A stretch of 64,000 nt of DNA from Mesaphorura yosii (lineage: Eukaryota; Arthropoda; Collembola; Poduromorpha; Tullbergiidae). This document shows positions 50,001 through 61,758 of the stretch, piece after piece. The stretch spans positions 1-64,000 of the forward strand of contig WIXG01000212.1 in the NCBI GenBank assembly GCA_009869945.1, given 5' to 3'. The position numbers were made by a program, and so were the translations under genes. Position 1 is the stretch's first letter; each line of letters begins with the position of its first letter. The notes beneath the pieces are model-generated. The model worked only from the letters and a program-made list of their open reading frames with translations, was not told the DNA's origin and searched no databases.

Positions 50001-53000
50001 GATTCCGAACATGAACATCTGAAATGAGCCTGTTGTGTTGACAAATCGCATTCATATTTTAACAACTGCCGACTAAAGTACTCAACATCTACATCTACGT
50101 ATCTTTGTGAAGTGCACGGTGCACGGCGCGCACGTGGATTAATTAATTAGTTTGGAACCCGGCCAGGAGCGAGACCCCAGTTAATTGAATCGCTTATCTA
50201 TCACTCGGATCTTCGGAGTGGAGGAGCTTCGTTACTTTGCTTTGGTGAGTGTGAGGAAATTGACGACGGTATCCGCATGCCTTCGTCAGCTTGCAATACT
50301 TGCAAATCGCAATCACCATCAAATCGTAATCGTAGTAATCGTGCCGTAATTTATTGCGTCTTCATTCCAATCCCGTGCCCGTGGCTAAGTTCATCTTTGC
50401 AAAGATGAAAGATCCTGCAACTACTCGGCTTGTGATCGAGTGTAGTGCAGTAACCTCAATCCAGGCAGGCAAGTGAAGTTAATTTGTGGTCGTGGTCGTC
50501 GATTCTTTGCGTTCGCGTTCTTTGCTTTGTGTACCCGCCAGCCTCCATGAAAGATGTTATTTTGGTCTTTGGGTCGGTCGTCGTGCCTGATTTGTGCTGC
50601 TGCTCCGATGCTGCTCTTTCCAGTCAAGTAGTTTCCAAAGGAATGCCTCTTCTTTTCTGCTTCTCCGAATTGGCCTCGCCAGCCACATGAATGTATCATC
50701 GAATCCAGCACGACACTGGAATGGCCAGCCAAGATGGATTGAGTTAATCTTGAAATGTGTCATCTCATATGTCTTCTTCCTCTTTAAGCCTGGGCCTGGT
50801 CTGGGCTGCTTGTCTGGCTTCCTATACTGTCATTGCAGGAAATTCGTCGTCGTCTGTTGTCAAAGTTCTATTGCCTTCATCATCGTCTTCGTCTTTCATC
50901 CATTCTTCTATTCTGCTTCTGGCCCTGGCTTGGCTTGGCTCAGGTAGATACGGCATGGAATGTCATCCGAGCATTCCGCACCAGTGAATCTGTTCATGTC
51001 CATGAGCCTGTGATCCCGAGCACAATTTGTGGACAGTCACGAGTCGAGAGTCGGAGCACGAATCACGATCACAAATTAATGGACCAATTTCCTATCATTG
51101 AGTCGAGTTCGAGTTCTTCGTACTCAATAACATGCTGTTATGAATTTGGGAAATGAACTCTAATTCTGTTACACTGCGAATCGCGAATGGGGTCACTTGA
51201 CGTGACAAAAATGGCTTCATTTCAATCTAATGCGACTGCGACGTGTAAACATTAACATTTAGATTCATTTTATGTCTGTTTGGCTCTGAATTCATAAACC
51301 AGATTTCGGTTCGATGCATTGTTAATAAAAGTTTTAATAATAAAGGTTTAAAATTTCGCCTGAGGTCGGAATTTGCATAACAAATAAAACTCCAATTTCA
51401 TTTCCTGGAATTTAGCTAACTGTAACTGAGGCTTGAATTTATTAATGCAATTCATATAATTTTGATTTTCTGTTGCAGGTGACTCGAGCACTGATGATGA
51501 CGAGAGTCTTGGGCCAGAAGAGGCTGAATTGGACGTGAGTGATTCTGGATCTGCTCTGGAGCGTAGCAATTCACGCACTGGAGGCGCCGGTGGTGGTGGG
51601 AGCGGAAGTGGACATCGACCACCCTCGAATTCCAACAATGAGACACAGCAGAACATTCTAGTGCATTCCGACAGCAGCAGCACGGGCTCCAATACCAACA
51701 TTCAGAATCAGACTCCATCGCCTGCTTCTTCAGCCGCTATGCAGAAGCCGCCGAAACTTCCGGAGCGAAATCGTGTATCGAACGGCACTCCCGCCGGTCC
51801 AGCAGTGCTCACTTACTCCAATCTGGGCAATTTGTCCGGTGGCAAGCTGAGTTGGGACGAGCGACCGACGTGCGTGGTGCCCAGCACGGGGCTTCCAGCT
51901 CCGTCTCAGCCACAACCTGCTGTTGCTGCTGCCCAACCCCACCACAAAGAGCGGGAGCGAGCCAAGGATGAGAGCGGAGGCAGTCGCAAGAGCCAGCCGC
52001 CGCTGGCGCAAAGTCAGTCCATCGCGGAGACGCCACCACAGCCGCAATCACAACCGCAGCTCTTCGGGGCGTCACACGCCCAACAAGCCAGGAACAATCG
52101 TGCAGCTGAAATGACAGATCTCGCAGAAGCAATGCAGAACCTTCGAACTCGTAAGTCAAACTGACACTAATGCGCCAAGCACACGCGCTGCGCATGAATT
52201 CGTAATTTCCTGCTCGTAATTAATTTATCCAGAGCGTTAATGCGTTGGTATACTGCGTACGAGCGTGCACGTCCATTTAGTCCATGAATTTAGAAGGATT
52301 CCAAATGTCAAACCATGTCCGTATGAATTAATGAACAAGACGAGACGCAGACCAAGTAAAAGTCTTGCCTGATATAAGAAATGGAATTGTCAGTCTAAAT
52401 GAACTCGGACGAGCCAAATAACTCACGTGTCACACTGTCACGTCTTATTACACGTCTGAAGCAGAAAAATGGACAACACGCATAAATACTAGGAACGGGC
52501 GCGGTAACACAAATTCGGTTGAAGTGGTAATTAATTTAAATGGCCCAATTTGCTGCACGCAGACCACACTGACTCGACTCCCAACAAATTGTAAACACTT
52601 CCAAGAAGCTCGGATTAGATGAGTAAGATGAGTCTCGGCGACTACTTTGTACTTTGTTCGTTATAAACTCGATGGCCAAAGGAAGTGGGTTTCCTTCACT
52701 GCCCTGCTACTCAGTGCTCATTGCCGTAATCAACACGAGACGAGACTCAATTCGGAAGAAAATTATTCATTTTCCCCGAATTCGTGACATGCGAAAGGGA
52801 AATGAATAGCAATTGCGATGCGAATTTTATGCAATGTTTACTTACTCGAGTCGTGTCACGGTCAGCAGCTTTTCGAGACGTCGATTTCTTGGTTGGCGAC
52901 ATTTTCTGTTCAAGCAGTCAATATTTAACAAACTAGCCGTGAGGGCTTTGCAAAGCTGATTCACTGATTGAATCCATTTAATCAAGTGAGACAGATAGAA

Positions 53001-56000
53001 AGAAGCGGCAGGTTCAGGTTTTCAGGCGAGAGGCGAGGATTTTAATTAAGGTTTATTGCTTTAATCTCCAGATTGAATTTTTGCATTTTGCATGAGGAAA
53101 AATACGACAGCAAGATCGCATTTAGATAATCAGACGCACTCGCGCTTCATTTCTTTCCTCGCTCTCGCCTCGTCTTATTGTGATGTTAATTTTATTTGCA
53201 GACTCATCTCAGAGCAGCCAGCCTCCCGACGTGACGTCCAACGCTCACTCTCGACGCCCGCCCGCCGACCGACTCAATCGCCTCAACCAGAAGCGCTCTC
53301 TGTCATCGTCACTGGACGACGGTTCGGGCACCGGCCGATGGAAAGTGTCCGCCAAGATCCAGCAGCTGTTGAACACTCTCAAGAGACCCAAACGCCGGCC
53401 TCTGCCCGAGTTTTACGAGGACGACGACATCGAGCTCGAAATGGCAGCTAAGAACCGCGACCCCAACGCCCCGAAGCCAGAAGGATCCATCATGAGCCCG
53501 GCCATCGGAGAACAGCTCGTCGTAAGTCAAATATCCAAATCAATTCAGATCGAATTCGAAGTTCGAAAGCACCGCAAATGCAAAAAAAGGAAGCTAGGAA
53601 ACGTAATTCTGAAACGACGAGAATTGTTTCGTCGTTGTTTACAGTTTTCGAGATTCTCTTTGCGCTTGCATTTCTCTTCTTTTTACTTTACGCTTTTACG
53701 CATTGAAACTGCACTTGTTTGCTTTCCTCGACTTGGCTTTTGATGTCAATACTCGAGTCGAGCTCCAAGAAAGTCAATAAGCAAAGGCAAAGGCGGATGA
53801 ATAAGAAAGGGGAAACTTCTTTTATGAATGTTGTGTTTGTTGTTTGCAAATCATAAAAGATGTTTTGTTGTTTACCACCCGCCCGCAGATTCCTTCTGGT
53901 CTTCCACGCAACTTGGAGGCTGCTGTCCAACGCTACGGCTCGGCTACGTTCAAGGCTCCGGTCGCGACGGTTTTGGACCCGAACGGCAAACTCACAATCA
54001 CTCTATCGTATGGTAAGCGACGATACGACACAATACGCCAATGCCAATACGTGAAATGTGATAGGCAATAGGATATCTGTTTCTTCTTGAGAATGTCCAC
54101 GTTCAGATGGAAAAGGAGAAACAGAAATGTAATCAATGGCGCAATGGAACTCTTTATGATATTTGTATTTTCTCCATTGCAGGTAAATTGCTAAGTCGTT
54201 CTCACAAAATTGCATTCGCCCTGCTCAATAAAACTAGCCATAAAGGCGAAATCGTGCTGAAGTCTGGCGATCGCGTGGCGCTCGTGTTCCCCAACAACGA
54301 CCCCATCAACTTCATCTGTGCGTTCTACGGTTGTCTCTTCGCGGGCATCGTTCCTGTACCCATCGAAGTTCCTCTCACCAGAAGGGTAAGTTTCTCATCA
54401 ACTTTGTGTACATTAAATAGTTGTGACACGCATTGATGCATTAATTATTGTTCCAGGATGCCGGTTCTCAACAAATCGGATTCTTGCTTGGAAGTTGCAA
54501 TGTGCAAGTCGCTCTCACATCAGAAGCCTGTCTCAAAGGTCTTCCCAAAACTGCGACCGGCGACGTGGTCGCTTTCAAAGGCTGGCCGAAGTTGTCTTGG
54601 TTCGTCACTGAACATTTAGGCAAAACATCGAAGGACTTCTCGCCGTCGCCACGCGTCACCGACGAGACTTCAGCGTACATCGAGTACACGACAGACCGCG
54701 ATGGTTCCGTCATGGGAGTGACGATAAACCGCGCCACGATGCTCGCCCACTGCAGAAGCCTCACCACCGCTTGCAACTACACCGAGGGCGAAAATATGGT
54801 CTGTGTGCTGGACTTCAAGCGAGAAGTTGGGCTGTGGCACTCCATCCTGACTTCAGGTTAAATGTTAAACGTATTGTGGAAGCACTACAATACTAACAAT
54901 ACTAATGTATAATTTCTTTGCAGTGTTCAACGGAATGCACGTCATTTTCATTCCATATGCGGTGAGTAATTCAAAATGAGTAGTTCACTGTTTACTTAAT
55001 TGTTTTGTTTAACTGTTGGCTCTCTTACTCACATAGTCTCATTTGTTAATGGTTTATGCTTTATTTATTGCAGCTCATGAAAGTGAACCCCGCGTCGTGG
55101 ATGCAGATGATCACCAAGTACAGAGGTCGGTTGCTCCATACGCCCAGTATTTCATTATTTCCATTTTTGTCTCGGTCTCCGAGGTTTCGTTTCCCATTCC
55201 TGTCCCACTTTCATTTCCACTTGTAATTGTAACCTGATCAATCTCGTTATTCGTTTCTTCTCGTTATTTATCAAATCTAATTTAGTGCAAAGTTTCCGAT
55301 TTCACCGTGCCTGTGCTTCTGAGTTGCACGGAGTTGACCCACATTCTCTCACTTATTTGATAATATTCTCAAACTCATTTATTCCAAGTATTCTTCTGGG
55401 ACTTGAGCACTGCTCGCTGAGCCCAACTAAAGTTCTTTGTCCTCGAGTATCGTGATTCAATTCAAAGTAAAACTAAACCAATACACGACGGCGCGACGCA
55501 ACGCAGTGAAGTTCGTTCCATTTGGGGACTAAAGTGCGTTTAATGGTTTTTATGAGTCTCCTCTTAATAACGACAACGACGAGCGGGCATTATACATTAC
55601 GCTAAGACCTGTTATTACATTCTTATTCTTTATGTCTCCCAGTAATAACTGGTAAACTGTTGTGTGCCTGTGTTGTATTTTGTATTCTCTGCATTGCAGC
55701 GAGCGTGGCCATAGTCAAGTCGAGAGATCTGCACTGGGGCTTATTAGCAACGCGAGACCACCGCGACATCAGTCTCGCCTCCCTGCGGCTCCTTCTCGTC
55801 TCGGATGGAGCGAATCCCTGGTCGCTTTCCTCCTGTGACCAGTTTCTATCCGTTTTCCAGAACAAAGGACTTCGACCCGATGCAATTTGCCCGTGCGCGT
55901 CGTCTTCCGAAGTTCTTACTGTTTCGCTCAGGAGGTAAACGAATCTTGCGGCGAACACGCAACACGAACCAAATGTACTTGTAAATTAACTGACAGAGAC

Positions 56001-59000
56001 TGATTTTCGGCGGATATTTCCTGAATTTGTGATTTAGGCCCGGTCGTGCTGGCGTAAATGCAACTGGTCGCGGTGTGCTCTCCATGCAAGGCTTGAGTCA
56101 TGGAGTGGTTCGAGTTGATCAAGAGAATTCACTGACATCGCTCACACTTCAGGACTGTGGGCAAGTTATGAATGCCGGTAAGTCTGACAAACTTGTGGAA
56201 TCGGAATTGCGGAGGTACGAGCGTATAGTATCAGAGTATTAACGTGAAGTTTGTTGTTGCAAGATGTTGCGTCAGACAGTTTTATTGGTTTTCACAAGAT
56301 TTATTACCTCTTTATTGAAATTCGGTCTTCGTCGATCTGATATGACAGCAAGTAAGATTTACGGCGTGATTTGCATTTGAATTTGCAGCTGTGATAGTCG
56401 TTGTACGCATGGATGGACCACCCTTCATTTGCAAAACTGACGAAGTCGGCGAAATCTGCGTGCACTCCTCAGCCACTGGCTCTCATTACTGGGGACTCCA
56501 AGGATTGACTAATAACACGTTCAAAGTGCAGCCAATGCAGCCCGATGGAACCGTAATGCCAGACTCGGAGTACGTGCGAAGTGGATTGCTTGGATTTTTG
56601 GGACCGGTGAGAATCTTATGAGCTTGCTGTTGCTCGAATGCGGGATTTAACAATTTAACTGGATTTTGGTTTAGGGTGGACTCGTCTTCGTCTGTGGCTC
56701 TCGGAATGGGTTGATGAGTGTCAGCGGAAGAAAACACAACGCCGACGATATCATCGCAACTGTGCTCGCTGTGGAACCCATGAAATTCATTTACCGTGGA
56801 AGAATTGCGGTGTTCAGCATCAAAGTGCTCCGTGATGAGAGAATCTGTGTCATTGCAGAACAACGACCGGATTGCAGCGAAGAAGAGGTACGTGACCCGA
56901 AGCTGCCACCACCACAAATTATCAAATGTAACTTGAATTTCGTTTGCATTGCAAAATGTATGATTTTGATTGGCGCAGAGTTTCCAGTGGATGTCTCGCG
57001 TGCTGCAAGCCGTTGATTCAATTCATCAAGTGGGCATTTACTGTTTGGTTCTGGTGAATCCAAACTGTCTGGTAGGTTTCAAGATACGGAGTAATGTTTT
57101 ATCTACAACGTTTACGAGTCGAGATTACAAAGGGAGTTTGACCTTTGACCCACTCTTGTCTCTTCAGGCCAAGACCCCACTTGGAGGAATTCACTTGTCG
57201 GAGACCAAGCGGAAATTCCTGGAAGGAACACTGCACCCAGCCAACGTATTGATGTGTCCTCACACTTGCGTCACGAATCTTCCGAAACGTAAGTTTAATT
57301 CACTTCTACACTAATCTAACTGAAATTGAGAAACTGAAAGACTTTCCTGAAGAACAAAACTTTACAAAACAACGCATACAGTTCGCGGCAATTTGATCAT
57401 TTCAAATCATTTCATTAGCACGGGAAATCCACTCTGACATCGGGCCGGCGAGCGTGATGGTCGGAAACATCGTGCAGGGCAATCGTCTGGCGACGGCTCA
57501 TGGTCGAGATCTCGGAGTGGTCGACGAAGAGTCGGACTCCGCGAAAAAGGTAACCACGCTCGACGTTCGCACGAGGCAGGCCGGAAAGCTTGATTAATGG
57601 CTCCGGATCATCGCTATTCGCCGCTGCATGTAGGCCCGTGATTTATTCATACTTCTGTTGCCTGCTTCACAGTATCAATTTATCTCTGAGATATTAAAAT
57701 GGCGCTCCACGTCAACTGCTGATCACGTCATCTTCACGCTGTTAAACTCGAAGGGAACTGCGACGATGACGCTCACATGCTCGCAGCTTCACAAGAGAGC
57801 CGAGCGCGTGGCCTGTCTGCTCCTGGAACGAGCAAAGATCAACACCGGCGATCATTGCGCTCTCGTCTATCCACCAGGGTAACTTTCTCTTACTTTTTTA
57901 GCATACGCACGCACCACTATGCGATGCACATGATTTATGAACACGGAAATTAAACGTCTGAAAGAATGCACTACGCAACTACGCACACATCATTCAACCT
58001 GAAATGAGACTGACTGTATTTATTTTTCAGGCTGGATCTCATTGCTGCTTTTTACGGCTGTTTATACGCGGGTGAGTAAACATGATGATGTATCTGGCTG
58101 GATGAAACTAAATAATGGAGAGAATTCTCATTAAATGTGCGGTTTTGGGGTTTCCCTCATTTTAGGTGCTGTTCCGGTGACCGTTCGACCACCTCACCCA
58201 CAAAACCTACAAACCACGCTTCCGACAGTGCGCATGATTGCAGAAGTCAGCAAATCCGTGCTTATCCTGTCAACGCAAAATGTCATCAAGCTCCTCAAGT
58301 CGAAGGTAACCTAAGCCAAAAGCCAATTTACCGCGTGCTCGTGCTTCAGTTCAATTTATTGTGCCTGGGTCCTAAAATGGTCGTGATATTATTTTAGGAG
58401 GCGAGCAACGTTGTTGATATTAAATCATGGCCACTGACACTCGACACTGATGATTTACCCAAGAAGAAGCTGCCAAACCTGTACAGAGCTCCAACGGCAG
58501 AAATGATTGCATATCTCGACTTCAGGTGAGTTTTCTTAACTTTACTGTTTCTTTTGGTGTCAATTTTGGGCTGGGTTGATTTTCTAATTCGTGACGCAAT
58601 TTATTTCTGCAGTGTGTCCACAACCGGAATGCTGGCTGGTATCAAAATGTCGCACGCTGCCGTTACTTCACTGTGCAGATCCATGAAACTCGCTTGTGAA
58701 TTGTACCCTTCTCGACACGTGGCGCTCTGCTTGGATCCGTACTGCGGGCTGGGGCTCGTTCTCTGGAGTCTCAGCAGCGTTTACTCGGGGCACCATTCGA
58801 TACTCATTCCACCTTCTGAAGTCGAAGCGAACCCCGCGTTGTGGCTGAGTGCAGTGAGCCAGTACAAAGTCCGAGACACTTTCTGCTCCTACGGCGTCAT
58901 GGAACTCTGCACCAAAGGACTGGGCTCTTCCGTCAACCTGCTCAAGCAGCGAAACGTGAATCTAGCGTGTGTCCGAACATGCGTCGTCGTTGCGGAGGAA

Positions 59001-60470
59001 AGACCGCGGATTAATCTGACAAACAGCTTTTCGAAATTGTTCTCAGCGCTGGGGCTCAGCCCGCGAGCCGTGTCGACTTCCTTTGGCTGCCGTGTCAATG
59101 TCGCCATTTGTCTTCAAGTAAGTGAACAACAATGGACAATGAAAAGAGCAAAAGCATTAACACATTTTTTGCTAATGAATAATGTATCGAGTTGCCCCGC
59201 CTGTTAAGTAGCGTATAAAAGCGAGTTTCCTTACACTGCTACCACTGCACAAAAGTGGAAGCGTGTTCGCTTACTGCGTGAATGAGCCCGGGTTCAAATC
59301 CGGACGGCAACTCTTTATTTGTTGCATGCGAAATAAGATATGATGACTTGTTATACCGCCCCAGTCTGAAATTAACTGTTGAGAGGTATAAACCTGATCT
59401 TATTTTTGCTGCAGCGGACATACATCTTCATGAACGCTGATGCGTGCCCACCTTTCTGTGTCTAACACTGAATTGCTTGTGTTTAACTTCGCAGGGAGCT
59501 TCTAGTCCAGAACCTTCCACCGTATACGTAGATCTGAGGGCACTCCGCAACGATCGAGTGACATTGGTCGAAAGGGGAAGCCCACACAGCCTGTGCGTCA
59601 TGGAGTCAGGAAAACTGCTGCCTGGTTGCAAAGTGATCATTGCAAATCCGGAGACGAAAGGGCAGTGTGGAGATTCACATTTGGGAGAGGTAAATAAATC
59701 CTCAATTTCAATCATTTTTATGCTGTAATGAGCAGTAATTGAGATTAATTCATATATTATTTCCAATTTCCTTTCTTCAGATTTGGGTTCAGTCCCCTCA
59801 CAATGCAAGTGGATATTTCACGATATTTGGCGATGAGAGCAGTTACGCGGATCATTTCAATGCGCGGCTGGTCACCGGAAACACGGGTGAAGTTTACGCG
59901 AGAACTGGATATTTGGGATTCCTCCGAAGAACGGAAAATGTCCAGTCAGATGGAGGTAAATTCCCAATTTCCCGAGTTTAATTACAAAATCTGAAGCCTC
60001 AGCATCGGAATTTCGTTGATTTAGAATTGCATGACGCGGTATTCGTCGTTGGCGCCTTGGATGAAACGATCATGCTACGAGGAATGCGGTATCACCCAAT
60101 CGACATCGAAAACAGCATTCTACGATGCCACAAAAAAATTTCTGAATGGTAAAAAAAAATTAATACCCCAATGTTCTAATTTTTTCATAAAATTAATTAA
60201 ATGCTCATTTATTGCAGTGCTGTGTTCACGTGGACGAATTTGTTGGTCGTTGTCGTCGAGCTGGAAGGCAATGAGAGCGAAGCTCTTGACGTCGTCCCAC
60301 TCGTGACAAATTGCGTCCTGGAAGATCATTTCCTGGTTGTTGGAGTGGTTGTGGTTGTTGATCCTGGTGTTGTTCCAATAAACTCACGCGGCGAGAAGCA
60401 GCGAATGCATTTACGCGATGGATTCTTGGCCGATCAGTTAGATCCCATCTTTGTAGCTTACAACATGTAA
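20071..60470 (+). CDS. Dip2: Disco-interacting protein 2 (DIP2), complete, 27 exons
   Basis: Exons: 20071-20158, 44056-44130, 45061-45156, 48637-48768, 51479-52150, 53202-53521, 53889-54012, 54183-54385, 54457-54856, 54924-54961, 55074-55125, 55700-55934, 56038-56177, 56389-56606, 56675-56887, 56979-57071, 57168-57288, 57419-57549, 57673-57878, 58031-58071, 58166-58305, 58398-58525, 58613-59117, 59495-59689, 59781-59955, 60025-60148, 60218-60470. Phases close to 1705 residues. The start has the DMAP1-binding module (LAELELELSEG, then GDITQKGYEKKRSRILA). Exon 5 encodes a 224-residue Ser/Pro/Gln-rich linker. Two fatty-acyl-AMP-ligase-like domains follow, about 462-1117 and 1118-1705, with FAFYGCL-type and GDRVALVFPN segments, MSHAAVTSLCRS, AEERPRI and RTGYLGFLRR. 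The end, RDGFLADQLDPIFVAYNM, is that of all DIP2s. DIP2 acts in neuronal morphology and in diacylglycerol/lipid homeostasis in other species. Introns are short except the first four and some near exon 12. Confidence 0.97.
20690..20990. repeat. Candidate old interspersed repeat with a hairpin end
   Basis: This block differs in texture from its surroundings, being less A/T- and CA/TG-rich. It holds a phrase (AAATCCGATCAACAGTTCCC) typical of dispersed repeats and ends in a perfect 12-bp inverted repeat: TATTATAATTGC at 20945-20956 and its complement at 20959-20970, with a 2-base loop. I see no second copy in this window, so the call rests on style alone. Confidence 0.2.
27671..27686. repeat. Alternating CGCGTACGCGTACGC tract
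   Basis: A short self-complementary purine-pyrimidine alternating run inside Dip2 intron 1. A relative (GGTACGCGTACGCG) occurs near 24928-24940. Such words could form Z-DNA or cruciforms; no function is implied. Confidence 0.5.
29273..31708 (+). CDS. Large basic low-complexity ORF nested in Dip2 intron 1
   Basis: An uninterrupted 811-codon frame from ATG to TAG; I do not recognise it. Its length makes chance implausible and its codons look coding. It starts MKALTWDKFRRLMGGKKK and is Ser/Arg-rich. A central segment is the most globular and probably the conserved part: RSFWWTHQKAGS, RDSGYSYGG, NGWVWGNLANKMFGRGQK and then GYFQRTNLRRSSSKGKKVKL. Ser/Gly and His-rich patches flank it. Many RxxS sites suggest a kinase-regulated scaffold, which is inference. 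A strong donor (ATGG|GTAAGAAG, intron start at 31683) lies nine codons before the stop, so the frame may really be an exon 29273-31682 ending in phase 1. It could then join the ORF at 40263 or Dip2 exon 2 at 44056, both of which accept phase 1. Confidence 0.6.
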   Translation: MKALTWDKFRRLMGGKKKADDGKSPEIDSAKFQRSYSFKRASVRKSAKRSQVQSQNSHSQPTNDSRGASSPMTSCAQPRINQNPHGHGHMQRVPSQPDLDSHLPTRCHVRVRQRQRVPFDESPLSPPPAMAAAPAPVSSTSAHHEKWTRLESPPSEIDIEDDDERTNWILRRQREEQLQAQEHLTQQFSQIAIGRRARIQRLLSQEAELELEGDHDQDSELVGCVTRQSTGDSALSRMSVHSCSSAGAGSGSGPGAGMGHSRIYQRSNLNVSSSLASSHQHASKPNSVVAARSRSRLSMSALNLLDESVEYTQDMPLITATSLSSEGNRRSSRMNASTDSVNFEDRKCVSALDSGCFLSNSNSNSGKSSADIPSASVSAGAGAGLGPLGGSRLNLSKYDDEDPPRSFWWTHQKAGSTLTTSSAASRDSGYSYGGRAPSRNGWVWGNLANKMFGRGQKPKGPTLSVSKEGYFQRTNLRRSSSKGKKVKLATRSSGRLRKTPSGRRRKITPTPSQTEGQEVLSAGANATACSPSFENFAQDDGTIDSSNNSIYQSYVPLMRRDQLHFSGSSTALFQQQVELVLPERRKSKSSSSEDARETHGAAAAATRSAAPTRFEMAEIRLPRLKCPSQSPTSPNPNPCCLVNHNLAIANLDRYGHNYGYHANADHHGHNETENCDESWDQVGCCEKMQREMQLQAEDRDRDGSSSHTGVNASAASSNHLRNKSSSNNRVRVIVTKSSLLRAKQSHTLSRRRRQARMALANASANLHAINNQQQAAVKNSDLFVLPRPNLSLGLSMSTSSSKMGKKRPGFG
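40263..41122 (+). CDS. Second nested ORF in Dip2 intron 1, Ser/Gly/His-rich
   Basis: A 285-codon frame from ATG 40265 to TAA 41120-41122; I do not recognise it. It opens with Gly/Ser-rich sequence, then His/Val repeats (HVHMSS, HSHVHAHALGG), an Arg/Glu run (REREREREREP), a Pro-rich stretch, and a more structured tail with DNWVDLEELYRWLQELEDTK and two cysteine pairs (SCNC and CPLC). The tail might be a small metal-binding or helical interaction module. An AG at 40261-40262 could be an acceptor placing the frame in phase 1 after the exon ending at 31682, which would make one nested gene of about 1089 residues; the pyrimidine tract there is weak. It could equally be an independent intronless gene. 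Confidence 0.5.
46073..46090 (+). repeat. GATAA tandem repeat
   Basis: GATAAGATAAGATAAGA gives three overlapping GATA-factor core sites within Dip2 intron 3. This may be a microsatellite or a homotypic GATA site cluster. Confidence 0.45.
47170..47188 (+). repeat. CAG microsatellite
   Basis: About six CAG units in Dip2 intron 3, in no open frame of note. Confidence 0.6.
48769..51478 (+). other. Dip2 intron 4, 2.7 kb, no gene seen
   Basis: Donor gtacga at 48769, acceptor tgttgcag ending 51478. Nothing in it looks coding or like an RNA gene. T-rich and simple-sequence patches dominate. Confidence 0.65.
52151..53201 (+). other. Dip2 intron 5, 1.05 kb, no gene seen
   Basis: Donor gtaagt immediately after the Ser/Pro/Gln-rich exon 5, acceptor tttatttgcag ending 53201. 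No further features are recognised. Confidence 0.65.
59189..59313 (+). other. tRNA-like element in Dip2 intron 23
   Basis: A perfect 8-bp inverted repeat, GAGTTGCC (59189-59196) and GGCAACTC (59306-59313), bounds 125 bases that contain tRNA parts in order. There is an A-box-like TGCACAAAAGTGG (59245-59257). Next is a 5-bp anticodon-type stem TTCGC/GTGAA (59266-59270 and 59278-59282) around the 7-base loop TTACTGC (anticodon would be ACT). A B-box GGTTCAAATCC (59291-59301) lies in a T-arm with a mismatch, and a T-rich run follows the 3' arm. The 5' acceptor arm is about 50 bases too far from the D-like arm. It is therefore not a normal tRNA: either a decayed tRNA with an insertion, or a tRNA-derived SINE remnant. 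Confidence 0.4.
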
Positions 60471-61758
60471 ATGTAAACTGTAGTTGTACATAATTAGGCT
60501 AGATAGGCAAGGACAATGCGCAAGAGCTTTTTATTTCCCCAATAATCTCAAGACTACTACGACTCTGACTATTAGAATGCAGCTTTATTGCATACAGTTT
60601 AATTGTAATCAAGTGACTCGGACGGACGGACCGGACGCTGAGTTAATTAAGTTTTACGCTTGCTTACTCGTTTCGTTCTGTTTCTGTTTCCATTTTTTTC
60701 AGTCTTGTGTTGTGATGAACTTGAACTTCGTTTACCATTTCTTTAATTCCTTACATTTGTACAAACTATCAATCAACTATAGATTGATTTCCTCCCTTCT
60801 TTGAGTCCGCTTAATTAATTAAGGCGGCTTAGCTAATTGAGCATTAGTCAGACGCATTCAACCAAGACAATGTTTGATTAGTCGATATTAATGACATCAT
60901 CTTGTAACATTGTAATTAGCTTTTTACGTATGACTGATTGAGTTGCTAAAGCTAAAGTTTACGATTAAGGATTATAAGTTTACGTGAAAGCCTTCAACCA
61001 TGGCAAAGCACAGTCAGTAACTTAAATTAAGAATTAGCCTAAGCTTAGAATTAGCCGTAGCCTTCTTGCGTTTTGCGTAATGACGAAGAAAAGAAAACGA
61101 ATAAGCTGTAATCTGTAATAGTAATATGCAACTGCCAGCGCCAACTCTTGGAATTCTGTTAGCTTACTTTAGCTTTCCGGCAGCGCTAAAGAGCCAGCCT
61201 TCTGTTACTGTAAAGACAACTTTTGCAGATGTGCGACTTGCGATTTGCAGGTTAACTGATGCCATAATTAATTAGGCTTTTAGTGGCTTGACAAAAATGT
61301 GCAAACTGCGAATTGCGAATTACCTCATTTTGATTTACAATATGCGAATTTCCATTTGATGATTGATGATTCGCTTGTTGTGCAGCAGTTAAGGAAGTCA
61401 GACGTGAAGACAAATGACAGTCAAGTCACAGACAACCAAGTGTAAGCTTATATGATCAATTAAGTGTCTAAGGAGCTGGTTAATTTATTGGTACTTTGCT
61501 ACACTCAAATGCCAATTTGTACATTACTAATCATTCATACTACTAAATAAACATTCAACAGGTTCAAATACCCTGCTTGATTGTTCCCTTCACATCACAA
61601 TAAACATTGTTTGGGTAAGTTTCCGGTTTCCGCAGCGCACCACAATTATTCCACGCCTCGTTCAGTCCCTCAGCTGATCGTGGCACAGGGACGGACGTGC
61701 CAAAATTTGGACAACATTTGAATTTGAGTCGATAAGCTAAGCCACGCACAGCACAGAA
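60471..61758. other. Dip2 3' UTR and promoter region of the DHHC-type gene
   Basis: 1.3 kb between two genes in the same direction. No coding-like frame is seen. The left part should be Dip2 3' UTR and the right part the promoter and leader of the next gene. AATAAA at 61546-61551 and AATAAA at 61600-61605 are present on the plus strand, late in the spacer. Confidence 0.4.

Noticed and set aside
59191-59313. Functional tRNA gene
   Set aside because: Acceptor and D-like arms are about 50 bases too far apart and the T-stem has a mismatch; listed only as tRNA-like.
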